Assembly (NCBI GenBank): GCA_038960095.1
Contig: CP152425.1
Span: forward strand, 1,240,001 to 1,304,000
Length of the DNA: 64,000 bases
Direction of reading: 5' to 3'
From: Symbiodolus clandestinus
Lineage (GTDB): Bacteria; Pseudomonadota; Gammaproteobacteria; Enterobacterales; G038960095
The position numbers and the translations under genes were made by a program. Numbering within the stretch: position 1 is the stretch's first letter; each line of letters opens with the position of its first letter. This document shows, piece after piece, positions 1-9,014 of this stretch. The notes beneath the pieces were generated by a model, which worked only from the letters and a program-made list of their open reading frames with translations, made no database searches and was not told the origin of the DNA.

Positions 1-120
1 CTTTGGCAAGGAGAGAAAATTCAGGTGGTTACTACTTCGTTATCGATTGCTCCCGGCGTGGATACGCCAGCGGATCTACGACGCGTGCGTCAAGTATTTT
101 TCAGAAGCTCGTTGATGTAA
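1..120 (+). CDS. kdsB: 3-deoxy-manno-octulosonate cytidylyltransferase, C-terminal end only
   Basis: The open frame enters at base 1 and ends at TAA 118-120, giving the last 39 residues of a protein. The stretch LWQGEKIQV followed by GVDTPADLRRVRQ matches the C-terminus of KdsB (E. coli LWYGEKIHV...GVDTPEDLERVR). KdsB is the cytoplasmic enzyme that activates KDO as CMP-KDO for lipopolysaccharide inner-core synthesis. The final residues (VFFRSSLM) extend slightly past the usual end. kdsA, an earlier enzyme of the same pathway, lies at 28.7 kb. Only the tail is visible, so active-site integrity cannot be judged. Confidence 0.85.
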   Translation, partial: LWQGEKIQVVTTSLSIAPGVDTPADLRRVRQVFFRSSLM

Positions 121-178
121 TAGCTACTTCATTAATCAGCGATCTCTCTGAGCTGTGAATCATTGAAAAGGAAACCCA

Positions 179-868
179 TTGGAACTACTTCCCCGCTCTT
201 TGTTAGAGACAGTATCGGAGCCGTTATCTCCTGATGCGCTTAAGGTTCGTATGGTGCTTGAGGCTAGAGGCTTGGAGATCCCAAGGCAACAGCTCCCAAA
301 TTATGATGCTAGGCACTGTCAACAGCAGATTGCAGAGCATATACGGGCCATTTTGCAATTATTACAACTAGATTTGAATGATGACAGCCTGATTAATACG
401 CCTAATCGGGTTGCCAAAATGTATCTAGAAGAGTTATTTATTGGTTTGAATTATGCCAATTTTCCTGAAATTACACTGATTGCTAATCAGATGCAATATA
501 ATGAGATAGTTGTAGTACGCGATATTATTTTAATGACTACCTGCGAGCACCATCTGATTACCATTGATGGCGTGGCCAAGGTTGCTTATATGCCAGATAA
601 GCATATTATTGGTCTATCGAAAATCAATCGAATAGTACAGTTTTTTGCACGGCGTCCCCAGGTGCAAGAGCGCTTAACCAAGCAGATTTTAGTGGCCTTA
701 CAGACGCTGTTGGAGACAGAAAACGTTGCTGTCTCGATTGATGCGACGCACTACTGTGTTAAAGCTCGTGGAGTGGGGGATACCCAAAGTAAAACCACTA
801 CTAGCGTTTTAGGCGGCCTATTTAAGCATGATAAGGCATCCCGCCAGCTGTTTTTGCAGGGTGCGTAG
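179..868 (+). CDS. folE: GTP cyclohydrolase I
   Basis: FolE converts GTP to 7,8-dihydroneopterin triphosphate, the first step of folate (and pterin/queuosine precursor) synthesis, as a cytoplasmic homodecamer. The 229-residue protein aligns along the whole of E. coli FolE (222 aa). The zinc ligands are visible: Cys122 and His125 in TCEHHLITIDG, and the later Cys in HYCVKARG. The catalytic loop (SIDATHYCVKARGVGD) and the glycine-rich end (LGGLFKHD) are intact. The start is TTG 179, preceded by AAAAGGA. The first internal ATG (251) would remove conserved N-terminal sequence, so TTG is preferred. It lies 58 bp after kdsB. Accessory DNA begins immediately downstream. Confidence 0.93.
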   Translation: MELLPRSLLETVSEPLSPDALKVRMVLEARGLEIPRQQLPNYDARHCQQQIAEHIRAILQLLQLDLNDDSLINTPNRVAKMYLEELFIGLNYANFPEITLIANQMQYNEIVVVRDIILMTTCEHHLITIDGVAKVAYMPDKHIIGLSKINRIVQFFARRPQVQERLTKQILVALQTLLETENVAVSIDATHYCVKARGVGDTQSKTTTSVLGGLFKHDKASRQLFLQGA

Positions 869-1044
869 TCAGATAATTAGTCAGTTCCATCAACCTTGGC
901 AGTCGCTCTCGTTCAGATCGCTTCCTAGGGCTATAGGTTGGGTAACGACTCAAGGCTCTTCCTATAATTGATCTTGCTACCCTATAACGGACACTAAGAA
1001 GAGGAACAAAGTGTATAATTTTTGTTACTTTTTGAGGTGAGGTT

Positions 1045-1263
1045 ATGAATCAGGAACAATTAAGGAACTGTGACAAGGAATTCAAGCTGGACGCAGTTAA
1101 ATTGTATCACAGCAGCGGTAAGACCGGTTGCCAATTAGGCAAGGAAAATCTTAAGGTTTCTGAGGCTGAAAACATCCAGTTGCGCAAAGAATTAGCAGCG
1201 GTTCGTGAGGAGAGAGATATCTTAAAAAACCGCCTAAAAGATGATCTTGCCACCATTTTTTAG
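1045..1263 (+). pseudogene. IS3-family transposase OrfA, internally deleted remnant
   Basis: The 72-residue reading has the start of an IS3-type OrfA (KEFKLDAVKLYHSSGKTG) joined directly to its leucine-zipper end (LKVSEAENIQLRKELAAVREERDILK). The middle of the helix-turn-helix domain is missing, and after KNRLKDDL the reading ends without the usual frameshift into OrfB. It has a good ribosome site (TGAGGTGAGG) before ATG 1045, but it cannot encode a complete protein. An OrfB fragment of the same kind of element lies just downstream on the opposite strand, so the element was rearranged after insertion. Confidence 0.75.
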
Positions 1264-1281
1264 ACAGTGAGAAGAGAAACT

Positions 1282-1626
1282 TTAAGCCGCTTGTAGGATC
1301 CAGTTTTTCTCGAATTCTGAAGGTGACAAATACCCCAGTGTTGAATGCCCCCTCTTGCGGTTATAGAACACCTCTACCTATTCAAAAATACTCTGTTTAG
1401 CCTGCTCCCGAGTACCATAGCACTCAAAATAAGTATGTTCTGTCTTCAGGGTGTGCAAGAAACTTTCTACCACCGCATTATCGTAGCAGTTACCAGTACG
1501 ACTCATACTGAGGGTTATCCGGAGCCAGCTGGGGAACCGATTTTCCGCTTTCTGCCAGTAATTCCAGGGTTCGTCGTTTAAACTCAGGAGTATATTGTTG
1601 ACTTGACAACTTGTCCTCATTCTCAA
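1282..1626 (-). pseudogene. IS3-family transposase OrfB, C-terminal remnant with nonsense codon
   Basis: Reading the minus strand gives the end of an IS3-type DDE transposase: MSRTGNCYDNAVVESFLHTLK, then KQSIFE, a TAG at 1378-1380, then VEVFYNRKRGHSTLGYLSP...EF and a natural stop at 1282-1284. In intact relatives the TAG position is a tyrosine codon, so this is one nonsense substitution. The N-terminal catalytic domain is absent. Its orientation is opposite to the OrfA piece at 1045, so the two cannot be simple halves of one undisturbed element. Confidence 0.75.
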
Positions 1627-1908
1627 GTTTCATATTTGAAAATAAGGTGGGCATTAATTCAAGGGCAGATCAAACCTAAACAACTGAACCCAGGTCGCTC
1701 AAGGGTGGGGACATGTCGCTACGCGACACCAGGGGACAAGACCGTGAAGTGCTTGCTGGACAACCCCAACGAGTTGACCACAATCACCTCACCGCCTTGC
1801 CGGCTCTTTGCCCCCACTATCGCTCCTCAATCAATAAAGGGAGATTTGCAATCTCTTCTAAAACACCAAAATCCAAACAATAAAGCTATCCAGAATAGCT
1901 AGAAGAAC
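1627..1908. other. Non-coding debris with a 15-nt hairpin
   Basis: I recognise no gene here. A perfect stem-loop, TGTCGC-TAC-GCGACA, lies at 1714-1728 inside a GGGGACA-rich context. It resembles short repetitive palindromes often found beside insertion sequences. A 99-codon open frame crosses the stretch (1603-1902), but it has no ribosome site and no family resemblance that I can see. Confidence 0.4.
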
Positions 1909-2325
1909 TTATCTATATTTCCTACAACGGTAACAACAACACCGTGGAACTAATCGTATCTTCCGGAGCCGTATACCATATCTTTCTAGAGTACGGTTCA
2001 TCATCCATTCTGAGAATGGAGAACCCATGACAAAGTTAACAAAAATAAACGCCATGCCACCCAAAATTAAGTCGCCCCAAAAAACGACTGACCAAAATGC
2101 TATGGCCACCCAAACCCGGTGTTGTATATAGTGAAAAATTATCTCGCAAAAAGTCCAGATTTTTTGGGACAGCCAGGAAATACCTCGCCATATCCAACGA
2201 ATTTTCCATAAGACAAAAGGCAATAGAGCTATTATCCACCACATCACCACATTAGGGTGTCTGGTTAACATTGATGCCCCTACGGCACCTCTATCTGACT
2301 TCGACAGCTTTTCTGTTAAAGGCAT
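1909..2325 (-). CDS. Small membrane protein of unknown function
   Basis: I do not recognise this 138-residue protein. It has two clear hydrophobic stretches, around residues 25-45 (VVMWWIIALLPFVLWKI) and 70-100 (VWVAIAFWSVVFWGDLILGG...), and a short basic, cysteine-rich tail (RLVPRCCCYRC). Together these suggest an inner-membrane protein with at least two spans. The start ATG 2325 is preceded by AAAGGAAG. It is transcribed away from the parA cassette and sits in plasmid-like DNA, so a plasmid maintenance or conjugation accessory role is possible. Nothing in the sequence proves it. Confidence 0.5.
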   Translation of the reverse strand: MPLTEKLSKSDRGAVGASMLTRHPNVVMWWIIALLPFVLWKIRWIWRGISWLSQKIWTFCEIIFHYIQHRVWVAIAFWSVVFWGDLILGGMAFIFVNFVMGSPFSEWMMNRTLERYGIRLRKIRLVPRCCCYRCRKYR

Positions 2326-2504
2326 ACTTCCTTTATCAGTATCTGGAGAAGAATGTGAATGATGAAAGATACGTACCTCACCAAATAAAAAAACGCTAAC
2401 TCTCCACCTAGCTCGATAAATAAAGCCTCAATATCAATCCACTTAATCGACCCATTAACAGGGTTGACAAATATCAATTTCAAAGTCTTTAAATGCCTTT
2501 AATT

Positions 2505-2513
2505 TTATCCACA
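2505..2513 (+). promoter_or_regulatory. DnaA-box-like site
   Basis: TTATCCACA is a perfect match to the DnaA box consensus. It lies 80 bp upstream of parA. A second perfect copy lies on the other strand at 3653-3661, beyond the partner gene, so the partition cassette is bracketed by the two. Single boxes also occur by chance. Confidence 0.4.
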
Positions 2514-2534
2514 AAAATTTACCTGTGAAGAGTA

Positions 2535-2584
2535 TTGAAAAAACATTTTTATAATGCTATAAATATACCCTTTTAATATTAAAA
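2535..2584 (+). promoter_or_regulatory. parA promoter with overlapping palindromic operator
   Basis: A sigma70-like promoter is visible: TTGAAA at 2535-2540, a 17-bp spacer, and TATAAA at 2558-2563. Immediately downstream, at 2571-2584, lies the perfect 14-bp palindrome TTTTAATATTAAAA, 8 bp before the parA ATG. Its position over the expected transcription start suits an autorepressor site. The ribbon-helix-helix protein encoded at 3272 is the obvious candidate ligand, by analogy with ParF/ParG systems. Confidence 0.5.
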
Positions 2585-2592
2585 AGATTGTT

Positions 2593-3234
2593 ATGATCAT
2601 AACTTTAGGAAACACTAAAGGTGGAGTAGGGAAGACCACGCTTGTAGTAAATATCGCAATTGCTCGAGCTCTAGAAGGTAGAGATGTATGGTTGATTGAT
2701 GCTGACAGGCAGGGAACTGCCCAAACCGCTATCAGTATTCGAACAGAAGCAAAAAGAACCTCTGATATTTCTTGCGTACAGTATGCGGATGGCACTATCC
2801 TGCGTTCGCAAGTTCAACAACAGGCTAATAAATTTCAAGATATCATTATTGATGCCGGCGGACGTGATTCAACTGCTCTTCGAGCTGCCCTGGTTTTATC
2901 TGACATACTCATCGTTCCGTTTCAGCCTCGAAGTTATGATGTCTGGGCATTAGATGATATAGCCACTTTAGTTGATGAGGCGCGTAGCGTTAGAGACGGA
3001 TTAAAAGCTTATGCAGTACTAAATTGCGCCGATCCCGGTAACACATCAAGCGATAATCAAGAAGCAAAAACAGCTGTAGCTTCTACTCCTCAATTTGAGT
3101 ATTTAGATACTCCTATCCGTCGACGTAAATCTTTTGCGAATGGCGCTGGCCAAGGCCTATCTGTTTTGGAATTGCTGCCTAAAGATAAAAAAGCAATTGA
3201 AGAGTTAAATACACTTATAAAAACTGTTTTTTAG
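2593..3234 (+). CDS. parA: ParA-type partition ATPase (ParF-like)
   Basis: This is a Walker-type ATPase that moves plasmid or chromosome copies apart by forming a nucleoid-associated gradient. The deviant Walker A KGGVGKTT is at residues 9-16. The A' motif LIDADRQGTA is at 34-43, and the Walker B DIIIDAGGRDS follows around residue 80. At 213 residues it is a short ParA without an N-terminal DNA-binding domain, as in ParF/type Ib systems, where a small separate DNA-binding partner does that job. That partner follows 37 bp downstream. No parC/parS array is proven. Its location in a chromosome-like context points to an integrated plasmid remnant or, less likely, a chromosomal island maintenance system. 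Confidence 0.88.
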   Translation: MIITLGNTKGGVGKTTLVVNIAIARALEGRDVWLIDADRQGTAQTAISIRTEAKRTSDISCVQYADGTILRSQVQQQANKFQDIIIDAGGRDSTALRAALVLSDILIVPFQPRSYDVWALDDIATLVDEARSVRDGLKAYAVLNCADPGNTSSDNQEAKTAVASTPQFEYLDTPIRRRKSFANGAGQGLSVLELLPKDKKAIEELNTLIKTVF

Positions 3235-3271
3235 TACTAAAAGGACATTAAAAAAATTGGGATAGTATGTT

Positions 3272-3538
3272 ATGACAATTACGACCAAACCAAGACAAAA
3301 AACCTCTCCCATCATAGATGAATTTATCTCCGGAGCACCGGGTGCTGATGTAAAACAAAAAGGGGTAAAGAAAGGTAACAAGAGACAAATCACACTGACT
3401 ATAACCCACGAACTGCTGGCTAAAGTAGACGAGCTAGCCACTGAACTTGGGCAGGCTAGGGCAGCCGTTATCAATATGGCAATTTACCGGGCTGTTGAGC
3501 ATGGTTTAATGATCGATGGCTTACGCAAAAAAGACTAA
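3272..3538 (+). CDS. Ribbon-helix-helix partner of ParA (ParG-like)
   Basis: An 88-residue basic protein with a flexible N-terminus (TKPRQKTSPIIDEFI, then a KKGNKRQ linker). A compact C-terminal fold follows: QITLTITHELLAKVDELATELGQARAAVINMAIYRAVEHGL, which reads as beta strand-helix-helix of the CopG/ParG type. In ParF/ParG systems such proteins bind the centromere, stimulate the ATPase through an arginine-bearing tail and repress the operon. It directly follows parA and probably shares its promoter. The assignment rests on fold pattern and neighbourhood rather than on a recognised family signature. Confidence 0.7.
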   Translation: MTITTKPRQKTSPIIDEFISGAPGADVKQKGVKKGNKRQITLTITHELLAKVDELATELGQARAAVINMAIYRAVEHGLMIDGLRKKD

Positions 3539-3860
3539 TACGCCTGCTTTTCCATCACTAAAAAACACTTTTGTATAAAAAATAATCAAATATATTGTTT
3601 CAGACTGTTTCATAGATAATAGGGATGTTGTCACAGAGTTATCCCCTAGATTTGTGGATAAAAGATAGTCACTCAACCACCCCTGATAGACGTTCTAAGC
3701 ACAATTTTGCTTTCTCATGTCCTTGCTTTGCAGCTTCGGCTCCCACTAGGCCAATTTGGGGGTGTGTACATGGCTACGGAACGCCCCCATGCACTATATA
3801 TAACTCTATATCTTGGATCAATGAGCTTTAGGATGGTCAAAGAAGGTGAGCGGGGTGGTT
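3539..3860. other. Non-coding segment after the partition genes, possible centromere/origin remnant
   Basis: No convincing gene is present. Two identical heptamers TGTTTCA lie at 3596-3602 and 3606-3612, one helical turn apart. A perfect DnaA box in inverted orientation (TGTGGATAA) lies at 3653-3661, close to a weaker TTATCCCCT. Further on, the GC-rich stretch around 3755-3790 is of unknown role. I could not identify a replication initiator gene. The segment could hold parS-like or origin sequences, but this is inference. Confidence 0.35.
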
Positions 3861-4166
3861 ATGTCAGATAAAGATTTTCCTAAAGAGGAAGAACTACTGA
3901 TGGTTAATCCGCAAGCACAACCGCTTTCTTCAAAAAGAAAGATTAGCAAACCCAACAACATCTGCCAGCAGCAGTATTTGAAAACGCGCAGTGTAAGAAT
4001 CTATCTGTATGCTCTAAAAAATCGAGTACAGATTAATAATGAAAAAATCCTTTTTAAGGATGTCTTAGATGCTATTTCAGATGTCAAGAATTTAAAAATT
4101 CTCCGTGAGAAAATAGAAATGCAGATTAATAATACTCAGAGCGACATTCCTGGAGTAAATGAATAG
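3861..4166 (+). CDS. Small plasmid-type protein of unknown function
   Basis: I do not recognise this protein of about 101 residues. It is charged and soluble, with an N-terminal low-complexity part and a C-terminal half (LYALKNRVQINNEKILFKDVLDAISDVKNLKILREKIEMQI) predicted to be helical, resembling small plasmid regulators in general character only. ATG 3861 follows a GGGGTGG stretch. An in-frame GTG at 3846 would add five residues and has a poorer ribosome site. It lies between the partition cassette and the broken long gene. Confidence 0.45.
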   Translation: MSDKDFPKEEELLMVNPQAQPLSSKRKISKPNNICQQQYLKTRSVRIYLYALKNRVQINNEKILFKDVLDAISDVKNLKILREKIEMQINNTQSDIPGVNE

Positions 4167-4394
4167 CTTAAAGAGTTTTCTATAGATTGTGTTAAAAGAG
4201 TTGATGAAAAATATATAAAATATCTAATCAGACAGGATAATGTTATATTAAGCAAAGGTTATGTTAACTATGTGTTTTGGTATTGGATGATTAGTTGGTT
4301 AGAATCGTGTAATCATACCTTTTGAAATGCAGGGTTCGAAAATAAGTGGTATAGTATGTATTGACAGCCTAAAAACTAATTTTCGAGGTAAAGT

Positions 4395-6963
4395 ATGGGA
4401 TGGTTCTCACGCACTAAAAAAAGTCCAGTCATGCAGCCATTACAAAATGGTACTGCTAATTCTTCAAAAACCGCTACCGGAATACTAAGCACCAAAAATA
4501 ATTTTGGCGAGACATCTCAAACCTTGCGGAAAATACAAAAAAGTGCATCACCTGAAATTACTCTTCGCTCAGACAAATTAACTTATTCTTCCGATCAGTA
4601 TGCTTTAATAGAGGCTGCTGGTGTATCAATTATGTCTGTAGGAAATTGTATTCATGATATTCATAGAGAGGCTATAAAAAAATCAGCGGCTAGAAAAAGA
4701 CCTGAAGAAAAGATGATAAAATTTTTTAATATAGAGAAAGAATTGGTAACTTTCCTGAAAAATTTTCGTTAGTAGATACTAAAGATCCTTTGTTAGGAAA
4801 AGAATTTAAACTAATTAAGCTATCGAATGAATTATTGTCTAGCTATGATAATATAAAGAAAATAACCTTAAATTCAGATGTAGGTTTTTTCTTTGACGAA
4901 GATAATTTTATGTATACTACAGGGCATAACTTCAATGATTTCTGTCAAAAAATAACAGATGATAAGTTTTTTAAAGCATTAGGAACAGTGGGTAGTTTTG
5001 ATAAAAGAGATTATTTAGCGCATGCCGGTATTGCTTATGCTGAAAAAGAAATCATTAAAAATCAACTACCCAAAGTAGAAGCTAAGTTCAAGGCTCTCCA
5101 AAACTCTGGAAAGACATCAAAAGATTTATTATCTATCGTAGAGAAAATAATAGGTCACGCTAAAGTAGGCGTCCGTAACATGGAACATCCTGAACGGGCA
5201 GCTATTTTTGAACAAATTGCTCCAGTGGCTCGTCCAAAATATTTTGATGATTTCCTTGGAGTCCTTATTAAAAATGAGACGCTGTTGAATATGTCAGAAA
5301 AAGAAATTGATGCTGTTTATGATAAACTTCGAAATATCCCATTTGATTTGGTTCCATAAATGGATGATTACCTGTTGGGTTTTTCAGCAAATAAAGGGCG
5401 TGACAACGTTAGTTTGCTGAAGAATCCAGGTGTTCAAGTAGAAAAAACTGGCAAATCTATTTTGCTTGAAAAAGGTCGGCATATTGCACGGTATGAACTT
5501 AACAAGGAAATAGAAAAGGCTATTCTAACCACAATAACATCCAGAATAGCAGAAACTTCAGAGAGTAATTCTGAAGAGCTCAATAAAACTCTTCTAGAAA
5601 GATCCAGAGATGATACAGAATCTCTACTCTTTCAGCTGTCACAATCTACCGATAAACTGTATTTACAACAAGCAACGGAGCTTTGCGATGATTTAATATT
5701 AGAATATACAGATATTTGTAATGATAAAAATCCGTTAGGTGGCATTATAAAAATAGTTGAAAAACGTTTGGATCTATTGGAAAATGAAGAAATTGATCCT
5801 AATTCAAATGCTACTCAGATAAAATCTGATCATGATTTACTGAATGATGATAATTCGAATTTACTGAAGAGTTTAGAAGTTACTGTTTCACAAGGTTCGA
5901 ATAATAAAAATTTATTAACCGAGTCAACCCAAAAAACTCTCAATAAAGATATTCGGCATATAAATGATAATTTTGAAAACCTGAAAACCTGAAAAACAGA
6001 AGGCTAGTTGAAAATGAGTTCGACAAAGTTATAACCCGAGTGACTGCCAACAGAGAATTATTGGCCATTTCTCAGTTATCCACGAAAAATATATCTGTAA
6101 AAGAACTATTAACTGATTTTCTAAAAAAATTACAGGTGGATAAACTAAACATTGATGATCGCGTAGAATGTAGAATTAAAGATACCATGACTTTTTTAAA
6201 AAAGTTAACCCATAAATACTATACTCAGCATCCAAATGTTTTTAGGAAAATTTTTTTACGGGCGTCCAAAAATCACTCTATTACTGACAAAAAATTATCT
6301 GCTTTATCACAAAAAATAAATGCTGCAAAATAAATTATATCTTTTGTGTTTCCCAATAAAGAAAATTTACATGAAATTAGTTCTATTAAAAAACTTCCTG
6401 ATGGTAATGAGCAAGTTATAAATAAAAATACTGATAGTTTTACCGCTCAAACTGCTGATACAAATAATAAAGCTGATAGTAAAAATATTTATAAAGCACA
6501 AAAGGATGTCGAAAATTCTTATGAAAATAAAGCAGAAAAAGAACTGTTTGACCAGTTGAAGGATATCTTGAAAAAAATTACTATTAGCAACACGGTAAAT
6601 GAATATCTGGAAAAAATTGGAGCTGAGGATTTAATAGAGGATTATCTTCTCTGTGAAAGAGAACTTAAAAAAGATTTAAATCTTAAAGAGATCTTTGAAA
6701 AACTAACCAGCATTTTAAAAAAGATAATCGAGCATGAGTTAGCCTGGAAATCTAGGAGTGAAAACCCTTGCGATGCTTCAATAAGGTTAAGAGAATTGCT
6801 AAATACCGTCAATAAATTATTAGATAAATATAAGGCAAGTGGACAGAAACGACCGAGTAAATTATTAGACTGGTTAGAGAACTATCGGCAACAGCTAGCT
6901 GCCTCAGAGAAATTAGCAGACAAAGAGTGCAAAAATAGAAAAATAGTATCCTCGAATAGATAA
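4395..6963 (+). pseudogene. Decayed long orphan gene, five collinear fragments
   Basis: Five adjacent open pieces (4395-4772, frame-shifted 4742-5359, 5360-5992, about 5993-6333, 6334-6963) read as one protein of about 850 residues after four lesions are undone. (1) Adding one A to the A5 run at 4758-4762 joins ELVTFLKK to FSLVDTKDPLL. (2) A TAA at 5357-5359 sits in frame with an ATG directly after it and no ribosome site. (3) An exact 8-bp tandem duplication GAAAACCT at 5975-5990 shifts the frame; removing one copy restores NFENLKNRRLVENEFD. (4) A TAA at 6331-6333 lies in an otherwise open frame. The start ATG 4395 has GAGG six bases upstream. The product would be Lys/Glu/Asn-rich, helical and AT-rich, like a secreted effector, but I recognise no domain. 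Separate small genes are the alternative; the lack of ribosome sites argues against it. Confidence 0.65.
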
Positions 6964-6997
6964 CCGATAAAAATATCTTGTTAAGGGTGGAAATTTT

Positions 6998-9002
6998 ATG
7001 TCGATGGCGGATCCCTTATTTGTCACTGAAAAACAACCCTTGGAAGACGCCAAAGAACTCAATGCTCAGGGACTATTATTGTCCACTGGTTGTGGTGTTC
7101 CACAAGATCATTACCTAGCGCTGATTCACTTCAAAAAAGCGGCTCAGCTGGGGAATATTGATGCCCTCTATAATCTGGCAGTCGCTTACGAATATGGTTT
7201 GGGAGTGGTTGCCGATCAAGCACTAGCGATGAAGTACCACTTGAAAGCGGCACAGCAGGGAAGTCATCGGCCTGACGGTTTTTTTAAGGATTGGGCTGAC
7301 TTTAAGGGCTCTCCACAGGAGTTTTTTGATTCTTGCCTTGAGGATTCTCAGGATAATCTCACAAAATTGTATTATGTGGGGCGCTGTTTTGAAACTGGTT
7401 TTCAGGCAATGGTGGATTATCAACTGGCCAGACAATACTACCAGATGGCCGCAGACCAAGGTTGTGACGAAGCGAAAATACGATTGGGGTATCTGTTTGA
7501 GCACGGCCTAAGTGTGCCTCGAGACCCTAAAAAAGCTTTTGCTTGTTACCAACAGGCCAATGGTACCGTGGCTCGATTTCATCAGGGACGCTGCTATCGG
7601 CAGGGAATAGGCTGTAGCCTCGATTTAGAAGAGGCAGATTATCGATTATTCCTGGCCTTTTCAGTTGATTTCCGGCCAGCGGTTTATGAGTACGTGGCGT
7701 TGGCAGAAGCTGGATTGGCACCTGCTCAAGCATACTTAGGCAACTACTATTTGCGAGACCTTGATGACAAGACTATCCAGCAAAATTATCCGGAAAGCTT
7801 GCATTGGCTGAAATTAGCCGCTAAGCAGCAAGATATTAATGCAATTTATTATCTGGGAATGCATTTTCTCTACGGCCGTAGTGTCAAGCCAGATTATCGT
7901 CAGGCCTTTGAACAATTTCTGAAGTCCGCCGAGCGGGGTTTGTTTTCAGGACAGCGGCGGGCGGCTTTTGCCTATCGGGATGGTCAAGGGGGTGGCACGG
8001 GACTATGTTCAGGCGCTATTTTGGTTTCAGCAGGCAGCAAAAAGAGGTTGTTCCGATTCTAAAGCCTCAATGGGTTTTCTCTATTTTAACGGTTTAGGCG
8101 GCGCCAAAGATTTTTCTGCCGCCTTGGACTGGTTTACCCAAGCGGCTGAACAAGGCTCTTCTTGGGGGTACTATGGCCTTGGCCTATTGCATGAAAAAGG
8201 CTGTGGTGTCGAACAAAATTATCCAGAAGCGGTGCGCTGGTACCAAAAAGCGCAGGAGTATGGTCATTCCTTGGCTTTAGCCAAGTTAAACTTTTTTTGG
8301 ATAAAAGGGCTGGCTAATCGCCCGTACCGTCTAAAAAAATCCACCTTTGAACAATACGCTCTCTTTAAGAGCGATTTTGACGCGCTGTATTATGCGGCCA
8401 TCTGGCTACAAGCCGGCGGCAAAAGTTATTGCCGCGTGTTCAGATACTACCAGTTGGCGGCAGAGTCTGGTCATTTAGATGCGCAAAATAATCTAGGCGT
8501 TCTATTTGAAGAGGGCCAAGGAGTCAAACAGGATTATCGGAAAGCGCTTAAGTGGTATAAAAGCGCTGCCGAACAGGGAAATTGTGCCGCACAATTTAAC
8601 GTTGGACGCTGTTATCAATTGGGGTATGGTACCTTTCAAGGTTTGGAGAAGGCTTTTGAGTACTACTGTCTAGCCTGGCGGCATCAGTGTGTGCAAGCAG
8701 GCAACAACTTGGGAGTTTATTACACGCTAAAATGGCTAAAAAATACGGGTAATGATCCACTGCGACAAGCGGCGATTCGTTATTTCATCAGCGCCTCACA
8801 ACGGGGTTGTCGGGCTGCCACGGATAATCTAGGGATTTTGCAAGCCAGCGGGCCTCAAGGAGATCTTTCTGTCTTTCTGCAACCAATGACTAACCCGAGC
8901 CGTGGCTTTCAACTAAGCACATCGCTCAATCAGAAAGTGATTCAGTTAGCCGCCTATCAGAAAAATGAGGTTATCCTCGAACAAGACTACTTTTTTGATT
9001 GA
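6998..9002 (+). pseudogene. Sel1-repeat protein A, frameshifted
   Basis: Sel1-like repeats (about 36 residues, pattern A...LG..Y..G.GV..D...A..WY..AA..G) run through most of the length. The reading breaks at a G5 run (7988-7992): removing one G continues AFAYRDGQGVARDYVQALFWFQQAAKRG into the second frame, giving about 667 residues. This is almost the same length as the intact paralogue at 9015. The start ATG 6998 has AAGGGTGG eight bases upstream. Such proteins are helical scaffolds; in Legionella and Coxiella relatives they act in host interaction, but here the target is unknown. No signal peptide is present. The lesion may be real or a homopolymer assembly error. Confidence 0.75.
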
Positions 9003-9014
9003 TTGAGGTGATTG

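Noticed and set aside
1603..1902. Open frame of 99 codons on the plus strand
   Set aside because: No ribosome site, no family resemblance, runs across IS debris and a hairpin.
3625..3831. Open frame of 68 codons
   Set aside because: Starts inside the DnaA-box region, odd composition, no ribosome site.
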